The position numbers and the translations under genes were made by a program. 23,122 nt of DNA from Myxococcales bacterium UBA5297 (GTDB lineage Bacteria; Myxococcota; Myxococcia; Myxococcales; UBA5297): NCBI GenBank assembly GCA_002408385.1, contig DHSB01000070.1, positions 320 to 23,441 on the forward strand, given 5' to 3'. Below are positions 16,080-23,122 of this stretch, one piece after another (positions within the stretch are counted from its first letter, which is position 1; each line of letters begins with the position of its first letter). Below the pieces are notes generated by a model, which ran no database searches, was not told the DNA's origin, and saw only the letters and a program-made list of their open reading frames with translations.

Positions 16080-16634
16080 ATGGCCCTCAACGAGATCAAG
16101 ATCGGTGGTCTGGGCGGCCAGGGCGTCATCCTCGCCGGGATCATCATCGGCAAGGCGGCCGCGCTCTACGACGACAAGCACTCGACGCTCACCCAGGCGT
16201 TCGGCCCCGAGGCGCGCGGCTCGGCCTGCAGCGCTCAGGTGGTCATCGACGACCAAGCGATCGCCTATCCCTACGTCACCCGGCCCAGCTACATGGTGAC
16301 GATGTCCCAGGACGCCTTCGCCAAGTTCAGCCCCGAGCTGCGCGAGGACGGCGTGCTGATCATCGACGAGGACCTGGTCAAGCCGACCGGCTTGCCGCCC
16401 GGCGTGAAGGTCTTCGGCATCCCGGCGACCCGCTATGCCGAGGAGATCGGGCGCAAGCAGGTGCTCAACATCATCATGGTCGGCTTCTTCACCGCCGTCA
16501 CCGGGCTGGTCAGCGAACAGGGCACGCGCAAGGCGGTCGCCGAGTCGGTCCCCGGGAACACCGTCGAGCTGAACCTGCGCGCCTTCGAGCGAGGCTTCGC
16601 CTACGGCAAGGAGCTGCGCGCGCAGCGAAGCTGA
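16080..16634 (+). CDS. korC: 2-oxoacid:ferredoxin oxidoreductase, gamma subunit
   Basis: This 184-residue subunit starts with the GGLGGQGVILAG motif (9-20) that marks OFOR gamma chains, followed by TQAFGPEARGSACSAQVVID and a C-terminal helical part. In the complex it helps form the CoA-binding surface. AGGAG lies directly upstream. It completes korDABC and is followed 36 bp later by a strong hairpin terminator. Confidence 0.9.
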   Translation: MALNEIKIGGLGGQGVILAGIIIGKAAALYDDKHSTLTQAFGPEARGSACSAQVVIDDQAIAYPYVTRPSYMVTMSQDAFAKFSPELREDGVLIIDEDLVKPTGLPPGVKVFGIPATRYAEEIGRKQVLNIIMVGFFTAVTGLVSEQGTRKAVAESVPGNTVELNLRAFERGFAYGKELRAQRS

Positions 16635-16670
16635 AGGCGCGGCTCGGCCCGACCAACCAGGTTCCCATCG

Positions 16671-16706
16671 GCCCCCTCGCTCATCGCGAGGGGGCTTCGG
16701 CTTTTT
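16671..16706 (+). terminator. Rho-independent terminator of korDABC
   Basis: A perfect 10-bp stem GCCCCCTCGC/GCGAGGGGGC with loop TCATC is followed by TTCGGCTTTTT. It lies 36 bp after the korC stop and is the best intrinsic terminator in the window. Confidence 0.85.
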
Positions 16707-16765
16707 GCGGGCGCAACCCGCGCACCCGAGTTCAGCGCCAGCCGCGGGTCGGGCCGAACCCTGAC

Positions 16766-16793
16766 GCTCCCTCTATCCGAGGGGGCTTTGCTT
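16766..16793 (+). terminator. Second, tandem terminator-like hairpin
   Basis: GCTCCCTC (16766-16773) pairs with GAGGGGGC (16779-16786) with one G-T pair and loop TATCC, followed by TTTGCTTT. It shares GAGGGGGCTT with the first terminator, so it looks like a diverged copy. Confidence 0.55.
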
Positions 16794-16959
16794 TGGGGCG
16801 CCCGAGAAAAAGCTTCTCCCCCTGCCAGACCTCACCGACCAGAGGGAGCACGGCTCGCGGCCTTTGCGCGCCCAGGAACCGGTAGCTACCCTCTCGCGCA
16901 CCCCTGCCTCTCCCACCCTCGGCCACCTTCGGGAGAAGGCGCAGCGAAGGAGGCCCCAC

Positions 16960-18654
16960 GTGCCCAGGCCCTGGACCCGCTGCTACGAGCCGCACGTTCC
17001 CGCAGCCCTCGAGCTGCCGTCGACGCTGCTCTCCGACCGCCTCGTCGAGAACTCCCGGAGCTTTCCCAAGCGGGCAGCGACCATCTTCTTCGGCACTCGC
17101 CTCACCTATCGCGCGCTCAACGAGGCGGTCGACCGCTTCGCGGCAGGGCTGCAGCAGCTCGGCGTGGTCACGGGCGACCGGGTCGCGCTCCACATGCCCA
17201 ACTGTCCCCAATACGCCATCGCCTACTACGGAGCGCTGCGCGCCGGGGCCATCGCGGTGCCCTGCAACCCGCTCTACGTCGCCCGAGAGCTGCAGCACCA
17301 GCTCATCGACTCGGGGGCGAAGGTGGCGGTGGTCCTGAGCTCCTTCTACAACACCCTGCAGAGCGTACGGGCCTCGACCCCGCTCGAGCACGTCATCGTC
17401 GCCAACATCAAGGACTACTTCCCCCTCCACCTGAAGGCGGCCTTCACGCTGCTCAGGGAGCGCAAAGAGGGCCACCAGGTCGACCTTCGCGGCGAGCCGC
17501 GCACCCTGCGCTTCCCCGAGCTCCTCGCGCGCGCCCCGCGGCGGCCTCAGCCGGTCCGCGTCGCTCCCGAGGACAGCGCCTGCCTGCTCTACACCGGCGG
17601 CACGACCGGCACGCCCAAGGGAGCCGAGCTGACGCATCGCAACCTGCTCGTCAACGCCCTGCAGTGCCACGTCTGGTTCAAGACCAACATTGGCAACGAG
17701 GTCATCACCTGCGCCCTGCCGTTTAGCCACGGCTACGGGATGACCACCTGCCTCAACTACGGCGTCTTCGCGGCCTCGACGCTGTTGCTCATCCCCAATC
17801 CGCGCGAGCTGAAGCAGGTGCTCGAGACGACGCACAAGTACCGGGCGACCTTCCTGCCCGGGGTCCCGACGCTGTTTCTCGCGCTGAGCAACTACGAGGA
17901 CGTCGCCCGCTATGACCTGAGCAGCGTGCGCGCCTGCATCAGCGGCGGGGCGACCCTCAGCCGCCAAATCAAGGAGCGCTTCGAGGCGCTCACCGGCGGC
18001 AAGGTCGTCGAGGGCTACGGCCTGAGCGAGGCCTCACCGGTCACGCACGCCAACCCCGTCCACGGCGGCGGGGTCGTCGGCGCCATCGGGCTGCCGTGGC
18101 CCGAGGTCGACTGCAAGATCGTCAGCACCGAGGACGGGACGACCGAGCTTGGCCCGGGCGAAAGGGGCGAGCTGTGGATCCGCGGTCCGCAGGTGATGAA
18201 GGGCTACTGGAAGCAACCCGACGAGACCGACACCGTCCTCTGCGACGGGTGGCTGCGCACCGGCGACATCGCGAGCATGGACGAGCAGGGCTACTTCGTC
18301 CTGCACGCGCGCAAGAAGGACCTGATCATCGCCGGGGGCTACAAGATCTACCCGGGCGAGATCGAAGAGACCCTCTTCCAGCACCCGCACGTCTACGAAG
18401 CGGCCGCGGTCGGCGTGCCCCATCCCTACCGCGGCGAGACGGTGAAGGTCTTCATCGTCCCCAAGGAAGGCGCCGCGCTCAGCGAGCAGGAGATCATCGG
18501 CTGGTGCAAGGAGCGGCTGGCCAAGTACAAGGTGCCGACCGCGGTCGAGTTCCGCCCCGAGCTGCCCAAGTCGGCGGTCGGCAAGGTGCTGCGGCGCAAG
18601 CTGGTCGAGCCGGCCTCGGCCGCCCGCGCGCTCGGCGCGCCTCCCGCGTGCTGA
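16960..18654 (+). CDS. AMP-forming acyl-CoA synthetase (fatty-acid type)
   Basis: This 564-residue ligase activates a carboxylic acid with ATP to acyl-AMP and then acyl-CoA. ANL-family motifs are intact: YTGGTTGTPKGAELTHRN (phosphate loop), EGYGLSEASP, LRTGDIASMDEQGYF, KKDLIIAGGYKIYPGEIEE and C-terminal PKSAVGKVLRRKL with the catalytic lysine. Overall it resembles long- or medium-chain fatty-acid CoA ligases rather than acetate enzymes. The start is a GTG preceded by a near-perfect AAGGAGG (16947-16953); the ATG at 16864 would add 32 poorly conserved residues. It stands between two OFOR operons with its own upstream terminators. Substrate is not determined. Confidence 0.9.
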   Translation: MPRPWTRCYEPHVPAALELPSTLLSDRLVENSRSFPKRAATIFFGTRLTYRALNEAVDRFAAGLQQLGVVTGDRVALHMPNCPQYAIAYYGALRAGAIAVPCNPLYVARELQHQLIDSGAKVAVVLSSFYNTLQSVRASTPLEHVIVANIKDYFPLHLKAAFTLLRERKEGHQVDLRGEPRTLRFPELLARAPRRPQPVRVAPEDSACLLYTGGTTGTPKGAELTHRNLLVNALQCHVWFKTNIGNEVITCALPFSHGYGMTTCLNYGVFAASTLLLIPNPRELKQVLETTHKYRATFLPGVPTLFLALSNYEDVARYDLSSVRACISGGATLSRQIKERFEALTGGKVVEGYGLSEASPVTHANPVHGGGVVGAIGLPWPEVDCKIVSTEDGTTELGPGERGELWIRGPQVMKGYWKQPDETDTVLCDGWLRTGDIASMDEQGYFVLHARKKDLIIAGGYKIYPGEIEETLFQHPHVYEAAAVGVPHPYRGETVKVFIVPKEGAALSEQEIIGWCKERLAKYKVPTAVEFRPELPKSAVGKVLRRKLVEPASAARALGAPPAC

Positions 18655-18661
18655 GGGAGGC
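18639..18661 (+). terminator. Hairpin overlapping the stop of the acyl-CoA synthetase gene
   Basis: GCCTCCC (18639-18645) and GGGAGGC (18655-18661) form a 7-bp stem around a 9-base loop that contains the stop codon. No T-tract follows, so termination would be weak. Confidence 0.35.
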
Positions 18662-19115
18662 TCCGCTCCGAACGAACAGCCACCTCGCGCGATAGGCCGC
18701 GGAAGGTGTTCCGGCACCTCGTCAGGCCCTCGCTTTGACCGAGCTTCCCTCCCTAAGCCGGCCAAGCCCAAAAGAGTCCAGCGTCTGTGCAGGCCGGCTG
18801 GCTTCAGTCCTTAGACCACAGGCCCAGGGTGAGCGAGCCGACCGGTTTCTTGCCAGCCTGGTCAGACTCCCGCCGGCAAGTCCCAAAGCCCCCTCTTCCT
18901 GCGCAAGCGCGGGAGAGGGGACTGTCTCTTGCTCGCGCGCGGTGGCCGGTGGACGCCCGCCCGCGAACCGTCCGAACGACGGCCGGCGCGCCCGCAGGCC
19001 GCTAAATCAGTCATGAGCCGTGGAACATCCGACCTCGGAGCGGCTGTTTGCACCACGGACCCGGAGTCTCGCAGGGACGCGTGCGCGCACCCAACGCGAC
19101 GGAAGAGGCCTAGGA
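18655..19115. other. 461-bp gene-free region before the second oxidoreductase
   Basis: No supported gene is present. It holds the weak hairpin overlapping the synthetase stop, the REP-like copy B (18683-18720), a TTGACC 14 bp after that copy without a matching -10, and close to the next gene two inverted repeats: TCCGA-CC-TCGGA near 19028-19039 nested in CCGTGG/CCACGG (19018-19023/19053-19058). The nested repeats may be part of a structured leader. Weak ribosome-binding bases (AGAGG, TAGGA) precede the ATG at 19116. Confidence 0.5.
18683..18720. repeat. Dispersed REP-like repeat, copy B
   Basis: This is the partner of copy A (50-88). It contains AGGTGT-TCCG-GCACCT, a 6-bp stem closed by one G-T pair. 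It lies downstream of the acyl-CoA synthetase in gene-free DNA, as expected of a dispersed palindromic element. Confidence 0.6.
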
Positions 19116-20972
19116 ATGCACCACGACCAGGAGCGAGCGGCACAGCAGCCCCCGGAGCACCTCGAGTCGGTGACTATCCGGTTTGCGGGCGATTCGGGCG
19201 ACGGCATGCAGCTCGTCGGCATGGAGCTCGCAAAGGCGTCGGCCCGGCAAGGCAACGACCTTGCGACCCTGCCCAACTATCCGGCCGAGATCCGCGCCCC
19301 CGCCGGCTCGCTGTCGGGCGTCTCGGGCTTCCAGCTCCAGTTCGGCGCGCGGCGGGTCTACACCCCGGGCGACAAGCCCGAGGTGCTCGTCGTCATGAGC
19401 CCGGCCGCCTTGAAGGTGAACCTGGGCGAGCTGCGCCCGGCCGGCATGATCATCGCCAACCGCGACGGCTTCAGTGACCGGGCGCTCGGGCTGGCCGGCT
19501 ATTCGAGCAACCCCCTCACCGACGGCAGCCTCGCGGGCTACGCGGTGCACGCCATCGACCTCGGCACGCTCGCCGAGACCGCGCTCGACGGGCTCGGCCT
19601 GGCGCACAAGGAGGTCGCGCGCTGCAAGAACTACGTCGCGCTCGGCCTGCTCTTTCGCATGTACGACCGCGCTCCGGAGCCCGAGCTGGCGAGCATCCGC
19701 GCCCGCTTCGCAAAGAAGAACCCGCTCTTCGGCGAGGCGAACGCCCGGGCCTTCCGCGCCGGCTTCGACTACGCCGAAAACACCGAGACCCTGCCGCGCT
19801 ACCACGTCCCGCCGGCCTCCATCCGGCCGGGGCGCTACCGCCACGTCACCGGCAATCAGGCGACCGCGCTCGGCCTGACCGCCGCCGCCCACTTGGCGGG
19901 GCTGCGCCTCTACCTCGGCAGCTACCCCATCTCGCCGGCCACCGAGATCCTCCACGAGCTCGCGCTGCTGCGGCAGCACCGGGTCATCGCCTTCCAGACC
20001 GAGGACGAGATCGCCGCGGTCACCTCGTGCATCGGCGCCTCCTTCGGCGGCGCGCTGGCCGCCACCAACACCTCCGGGCCCGGCCTCGCCCTGATGAGCG
20101 AAGGGCTCTCGCTCGCCGTGATGCTCGAGCTGCCGCTGGTGGTCGTCGACGTGCAGCGCGGCGGCCCCTCGACCGGCCTGCCGACCAAGACCGAGCAGGC
20201 GGACCTGCTCTTCGCGGTCCACGGCCGCCACGCCGAGAGCCCGCTGCCGGTGCTCGCCGCGGCCACCCCCGCCGACTGCTTCGAGATGACCATCGAGGCC
20301 TCGCGCATCGCGCTCAAGTACATGACCCCGGTGCTGCTGCTGACCGATGGTTTCCTCGCCCTGAGCGCCGAGCCCTGGCGGATCCCCGAGCCCGCGGAGC
20401 TGCCGCGCTTGAAGGTGAGCTTGCGCACCGATCCCAAGGGCTTCGCGCCCTACCTGCGCGACCCCAAGACCCTCGCCCGGCCCTGGGCCGTGCCGGGCAC
20501 GCCCGGCCTCGAGCACCGCATCGGAGGCCTGGAGAAGGACTTCGTCACCGGCGCCATCTCCTACGACCCGGTCAACCACGAGCGGATGGTCGAGGTGCGC
20601 GCCCGCAAGATTGCGGGCATCGCCGACGACATCGCGCCGCTCGAGGTCCAGGGCAAGCCCGAGGGCGAGCTACTCGTCCTCGGCTGGGGCTCGACCTACG
20701 GCGCCATCTGCGCGGCCGTCGGGGCCGCGCGCGCCGCGGGCAAGCGCGTGAGCCAGGCCCACCTGCGCCACCTCAACCCCCTGCCCCGCAACACCGGCGA
20801 GGTGCTGCGCCGCTTTCGCCGGGTGCTCGTCCCGGAGAACAACGCCGGTCAGCTTGGCCGCTTGCTGCGCGAGGAGCTGCTGGTCGACACGGTCGGCCTC
20901 GACGTCGTCCAGGCCCGGCCGCTGAAGGTCGGCGAGATCGCCGAAAAGATCGAGGAGCTGCTGCAGCCATGA
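19116..20972 (+). CDS. korA: 2-oxoacid:ferredoxin oxidoreductase, fused gamma-alpha subunit (KorA type)
   Basis: This 618-residue protein is a gamma domain (about 18-215, with RFAGDSGDGMQLVG at 22-35) fused to an alpha domain (about 245-618, with GSYPISPATE at 268-277, TSGPGLALMSEG and DVQRGGPSTGLPTKTEQAD). This is the two-subunit architecture known from the mycobacterial KorAB 2-oxoglutarate oxidoreductase. It likely makes succinyl-CoA and reduced ferredoxin, replacing or adding to 2-oxoglutarate dehydrogenase. ATG 19116 is used; in-frame upstream codons encode unconserved residues. Its stop overlaps the beta gene as ATGA. It is not a recent copy of korDABC: architecture and loop motif (YPISP against YPITP) differ. 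Confidence 0.9.
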   Translation: MHHDQERAAQQPPEHLESVTIRFAGDSGDGMQLVGMELAKASARQGNDLATLPNYPAEIRAPAGSLSGVSGFQLQFGARRVYTPGDKPEVLVVMSPAALKVNLGELRPAGMIIANRDGFSDRALGLAGYSSNPLTDGSLAGYAVHAIDLGTLAETALDGLGLAHKEVARCKNYVALGLLFRMYDRAPEPELASIRARFAKKNPLFGEANARAFRAGFDYAENTETLPRYHVPPASIRPGRYRHVTGNQATALGLTAAAHLAGLRLYLGSYPISPATEILHELALLRQHRVIAFQTEDEIAAVTSCIGASFGGALAATNTSGPGLALMSEGLSLAVMLELPLVVVDVQRGGPSTGLPTKTEQADLLFAVHGRHAESPLPVLAAATPADCFEMTIEASRIALKYMTPVLLLTDGFLALSAEPWRIPEPAELPRLKVSLRTDPKGFAPYLRDPKTLARPWAVPGTPGLEHRIGGLEKDFVTGAISYDPVNHERMVEVRARKIAGIADDIAPLEVQGKPEGELLVLGWGSTYGAICAAVGAARAAGKRVSQAHLRHLNPLPRNTGEVLRRFRRVLVPENNAGQLGRLLREELLVDTVGLDVVQARPLKVGEIAEKIEELLQP

Positions 20973-22009
20973 GCGACACCAACCCCACCCCGAACCTTCC
21001 CCCGCTGACGCGCAAGGAGTTCGAGAGCGGCCAGTCGGTCCGCTGGTGCCCGGGATGCGGCAGCTTCTCGGTGCTCGCCCAGGTCCAGAAGACGCTGCCG
21101 ACGCTCGGGGTGCCGCGCGAAAAGTTCGTCTTCGTCAGCGGCATCGGCTGCAGCTCGCGCTTCCCGTACTACCTGAACACCTACGGGCTGCACACCATCC
21201 ACGGCCGCGCTCCGGCCATCGCCACCGGCCTGAAGCTGACGCGCCCGGAGCTCGAGGTCTGGGTCGCCACCGGCGACGGCGACGCGCTGTCGATAGGCGG
21301 CAACCACCTCATCCACGCCCTGCGCCGCAACGTGGGGTTGAAGATCATCCTCTTCAACAACCGCATCTACGGCATGACCAAGGGCCAGTCCTCGCCGACC
21401 TCGGTGCTTGGACAGAAGACCAAGTCGGCGCCCTTCGGCAACATCGACCTGCCGCTCAGCCCGCTGTCGCTGGCGCTGGGGGCCGAGGCCACGTTCGTCG
21501 CACGCAGCATCGACGCCGAGCCCAAGCATTTGGGCGAGATGCTCGAGCGGGTGGCGCGCCACCGCGGCACCGCCCTGCTCGAGGTCTTCCAGAACTGCGT
21601 CGTCTTCAACGACAAGGCCTTCGGCGGGCTGCTCGACAAGGACACCAAGGCCGACCGCCAGCTCGTCCTCGAGCACGGCAAGCCGATGCTCTTCGGCAAG
21701 GAGCGCTCCAAGGGCCTGCGCTTCAGCCCGCGCACCTTCACCCCAGAGGTCGTCGAGCTTGGCCGCGACGGCATCACCGAGGCTGCCCTCCTCGTCCACG
21801 ACGAGAGGGCGACAAGCCCGGGGCTCGCCTTCATGCTGGCGGGCCTGACGCCGCCCGACTTCCCGACGCCCCTCGGCGTGCTGCGCGCGGTGGAGCGACC
21901 CGTCTACGAGCAGGTGGTCCACGAGAACGAGCGGATCGCCGTCGAGACCCAGGGGCTCGGGAGCCTCGAGAGCCTGCTCGGCGCAGGCGAGAGCTGGGAG
22001 GTTCGGTAG
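20969..22009 (+). CDS. korB: 2-oxoacid:ferredoxin oxidoreductase, beta subunit (KorB type)
   Basis: This 346-residue thiamine-diphosphate subunit has GDGD at 102-105, SIGGNHLIHALRRN and NNRIYGMT for cofactor binding. Cys27 and Cys30 (WCPGCG), Cys61 (SGIGCSSR) and Cys210 (FQNCVVFN) form the expected [4Fe-4S] site. It is longer than the korDABC beta chain by a C-terminal extension typical of two-subunit enzymes. There is no dedicated ferredoxin subunit nearby, so it should use a soluble ferredoxin. It is coupled to the gamma-alpha gene by an ATGA overlap. Confidence 0.92.
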   Translation: MSDTNPTPNLPPLTRKEFESGQSVRWCPGCGSFSVLAQVQKTLPTLGVPREKFVFVSGIGCSSRFPYYLNTYGLHTIHGRAPAIATGLKLTRPELEVWVATGDGDALSIGGNHLIHALRRNVGLKIILFNNRIYGMTKGQSSPTSVLGQKTKSAPFGNIDLPLSPLSLALGAEATFVARSIDAEPKHLGEMLERVARHRGTALLEVFQNCVVFNDKAFGGLLDKDTKADRQLVLEHGKPMLFGKERSKGLRFSPRTFTPEVVELGRDGITEAALLVHDERATSPGLAFMLAGLTPPDFPTPLGVLRAVERPVYEQVVHENERIAVETQGLGSLESLLGAGESWEVR

Positions 22010-22036
22010 AGGCGGCGACAGTCGCGAGTCGGCAAA

Positions 22037-22054
22037 GGCGCACAGCAGTGCGCC
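22037..22054 (+). terminator. Hairpin after the KorAB operon
   Basis: A perfect 7-bp stem GGCGCAC/GTGCGCC with tetraloop AGCA lies 27 bp past the stop. There is no T-tract, so it is a weak intrinsic terminator at best. Confidence 0.35.
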
Positions 22055-22221
22055 CGGCCGGAAATCGAGCACGGTCGACCGAACGCGCGCCCGCGACGTC
22101 GCTCGGGACCCATCGCCGCGCTGCCGCCCGGTCACCCGGAAGCTTGTTTGCCTCTCGGGCGTTCTTACGGTCTGCAGCGCGGCCGGCCTTCTTGAAACCT
22201 TCAGCCCGCTCGCTGCATCCA

Positions 22222-22253
22222 ATGGTCGAATTTCTACAAGAAGGAGCGACCAT
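22222..22253 (+). promoter_or_regulatory. Inverted repeat covering the sigma-factor start codon
   Basis: ATGGTCG (22222-22228) is the exact reverse complement of CGACCAT (22247-22253). The 18-base loop carries the Shine-Dalgarno AAGGAG (22241-22246), and the right arm includes the first two bases of the ATG at 22252. Folded, it would hide the start codon. A thermometer-like or protein-controlled switch is possible. Confidence 0.4.
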
Positions 22254-23004
22254 GGCGACCACCAAGCCCCGTTTCAGCGTCAGAACCGGCCCGAAGGTAC
22301 GGCATGCGCACCGACCGGCTCGAGTCAGTGGGATGTCCGGCTATTTCAATGGTCTTGGGCGCTACCGCCATCTCACGCGGGAAGAGGAGGTCGAGCTGTC
22401 CCAGCGGGCACGCCGCGGCGATCGCGCGGCTCGCGACGCGCTGATAACCGCCAACTTGGCGTTGGTCGTCTCGATCGCCCGCCAGTACGCACGTGGCGGT
22501 GCGCACCTCGACGATCTGATTCAGGAAGGCAACGTCGGGCTGCTCAAAGCGACCGAGCACTACGACCCGAAGAAGGGCACGCGCTTCGCCACTTACGCGG
22601 TTTGGTGGATTCGCGCCTACCTCCAGCGCCACCTGCACGACAACCGCAGTCAGGTGCGCGGCGGCGAGAACCAACGCGCCGGCATGACCGACCTGTCGCT
22701 CGATGCCACGCTCGAAGGCTGTGAGGTCACGCACCTCGAGAGGCTGGTCGACGAGCGCGACTCGCCCGAGGAGCGCTGCGTGCGCAGCCAGAGCGATGCG
22801 CAGGTCCGCGAGGCGCTCCAACGGATGCGCAAGCGACTCGGGGAACTCGGCTGGGACATCCTCGAGCAACGGCTCAAGCAGGACTCGCCGCGAACGCTCG
22901 AGGAGATCGGCAAGCGCTGGGGCGTCTCACGCGAGCGGGTGCGCCAGGTGGAGCTGCGCACCAAGAGCGTGCTCTCTCGGTACCTCGAGCAATTCGCGGC
23001 GTAG
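22252..23004 (+). CDS. Small sigma-70-family RNA polymerase sigma factor lacking most of region 3
   Basis: This 250-residue factor directs RNA polymerase to a promoter subset. Region 1.2 is at about 28-45 and region 2 at about 60-127 (LVVSIARQYARGGAHLDDL, then GNVGLLKATEHYDP and FATYAVWWIRAYLQ). Region 4 at about 190-245 ends in a helix-turn-helix, LEEIGKRWGVSRERVRQVEL. The roughly 60-residue link between them lacks a normal region 3 and the RpoH box (QRKLFFNL), so it is neither a primary factor nor a classical RpoH; it is closest to accessory stress or developmental factors of myxobacteria. ATG 22252 has AAGGAG five bases upstream; an in-frame ATG at 22222 would add ten residues and has no ribosome-binding site. 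Confidence 0.88.
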   Translation: MATTKPRFSVRTGPKVRHAHRPARVSGMSGYFNGLGRYRHLTREEEVELSQRARRGDRAARDALITANLALVVSIARQYARGGAHLDDLIQEGNVGLLKATEHYDPKKGTRFATYAVWWIRAYLQRHLHDNRSQVRGGENQRAGMTDLSLDATLEGCEVTHLERLVDERDSPEERCVRSQSDAQVREALQRMRKRLGELGWDILEQRLKQDSPRTLEEIGKRWGVSRERVRQVELRTKSVLSRYLEQFAA

Positions 23005-23050
23005 CCTGCTCCCTGCGAGTCCCGCCGTCGGAGACCGGGTCCGCGCCTGC

Positions 23051-23083
23051 GCCGAGCCGCACGACGCTCGTGCAGGGCTCGGC
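23051..23083 (+). terminator. Long hairpin after the sigma-factor gene
   Basis: GCCGAGCC-GCACGA (23051-23064) pairs with TCGTGC-GGCTCGGC (23068-23073 and 23076-23083), a 14-bp stem with a CGC loop and a 2-base bulge. It lies 46 bp past the stop. It has no T-tract; it may be a terminator or a repeat element. Confidence 0.45.
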
Positions 23084-23122
23084 CTCTGCCTCGCGCGAAG
23101 GCGCGGCGGCCGTGCAGGGCTC
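23069..23122. repeat. 12-bp direct repeat at the window edge
   Basis: CGTGCAGGGCTC occurs at 23069-23080 and again at 23111-23122, a 42-bp period. The first copy overlaps the right arm of the hairpin. The second copy is cut by the end of the window, so the full repeat unit cannot be seen. Confidence 0.45.

Larger units (their letters stand above)
16635..16959. other. Gene-free region between korC and the acyl-CoA synthetase
   Basis: The 325 bases hold two terminator-like hairpins (16671-16706 and 16766-16793), a perfect 10-bp palindrome GGTAGCTACC at 16881-16890 that could be an operator, and the strong Shine-Dalgarno of the next gene. An in-frame ATG at 16864 lies here but has no ribosome-binding site. 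No other coding signal is seen. Confidence 0.6.

Noticed and set aside
16864..16959. Upstream ATG for the acyl-CoA synthetase.
   Set aside because: No ribosome-binding site, and the GTG at 16960 has an almost perfect AAGGAGG at ideal distance.
22191..22220. CTTGAAA upstream of the sigma gene as a heat-shock (sigma-32 type) promoter.
   Set aside because: No CCCAT-like -10 at the right distance; one matching box is not enough in this sequence.
1..23122. CRISPR arrays, tRNA or rRNA genes, insertion sequences, phage genes or attachment sites.
   Set aside because: Read for spaced repeats, transposase or integrase motifs and conserved RNA sequences; none was seen. The dispersed repeat has only two copies and no linked transposase here.

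Overview
The window is about 23 kb of very GC-rich DNA (roughly 70% by eye) with densely packed genes. Its gene content points to a myxobacterium-like bacterium (Myxococcota, formerly Deltaproteobacteria). The grounds are an OmpA-type outer-membrane protein with calcium-binding thrombospondin type-3 repeats, a TPR lipoprotein with a TonB/AgmX-like C-terminus, a membrane-anchored class III nucleotide cyclase, a large hybrid sensor kinase, a compact accessory sigma factor, and two ferredoxin-dependent 2-oxoacid oxidoreductases. This placement is an inference from families; no rRNA, tRNA, CRISPR array or insertion sequence is visible.

Layout. (1) 214-2748, plus: OmpA/TSP3 protein, then a Rossmann/DUF2520 oxidoreductase. 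(2) 3105-7998, plus: a seven-helix, double-PAS hybrid histidine kinase whose end overlaps by 26 bp the start of an 807-residue fusion of an alpha-oxoamine synthase (AONS/CqsA-like, PLP-dependent) with a GNAT/FemAB-like acyltransferase. (3) 13539 down to 8072, minus: adenylate cyclase, TPR lipoprotein, DUF1343/NamZ muramidase homologue, a metal-site-less metallophosphoesterase-fold protein and NadD. The two clusters converge on a hairpin at 8032-8067. (4) 13763-16634, plus: korDABC, a four-subunit 2-oxoacid:ferredoxin oxidoreductase, closed by two tandem terminator-like hairpins. (5) 16960-18654, plus: fatty-acid-type acyl-CoA synthetase. (6) 19116-22009, plus: a second, two-subunit oxidoreductase (fused gamma-alpha plus beta). 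(7) 22252-23004, plus: a small sigma-70-family factor whose start codon lies in an inverted repeat.

The most interesting locus is (2). A membrane hybrid kinase translationally coupled to an alpha-oxoamine synthase recalls the CqsS/CqsA and LqsS/LqsA alpha-hydroxyketone signalling pairs. Here, however, the synthase carries a fused acyltransferase that could N-acylate its aminoketone product. A lipid (ceramide-like) pathway is the main alternative. The second theme is redundancy of ferredoxin-linked 2-oxoacid oxidation: two non-orthologous OFOR complexes flank an acyl-CoA synthetase, suggesting low-potential reductant and acyl-CoA metabolism in one neighbourhood. A dispersed REP-like palindrome occurs twice in gene-free DNA (50-88 and 18683-18720).
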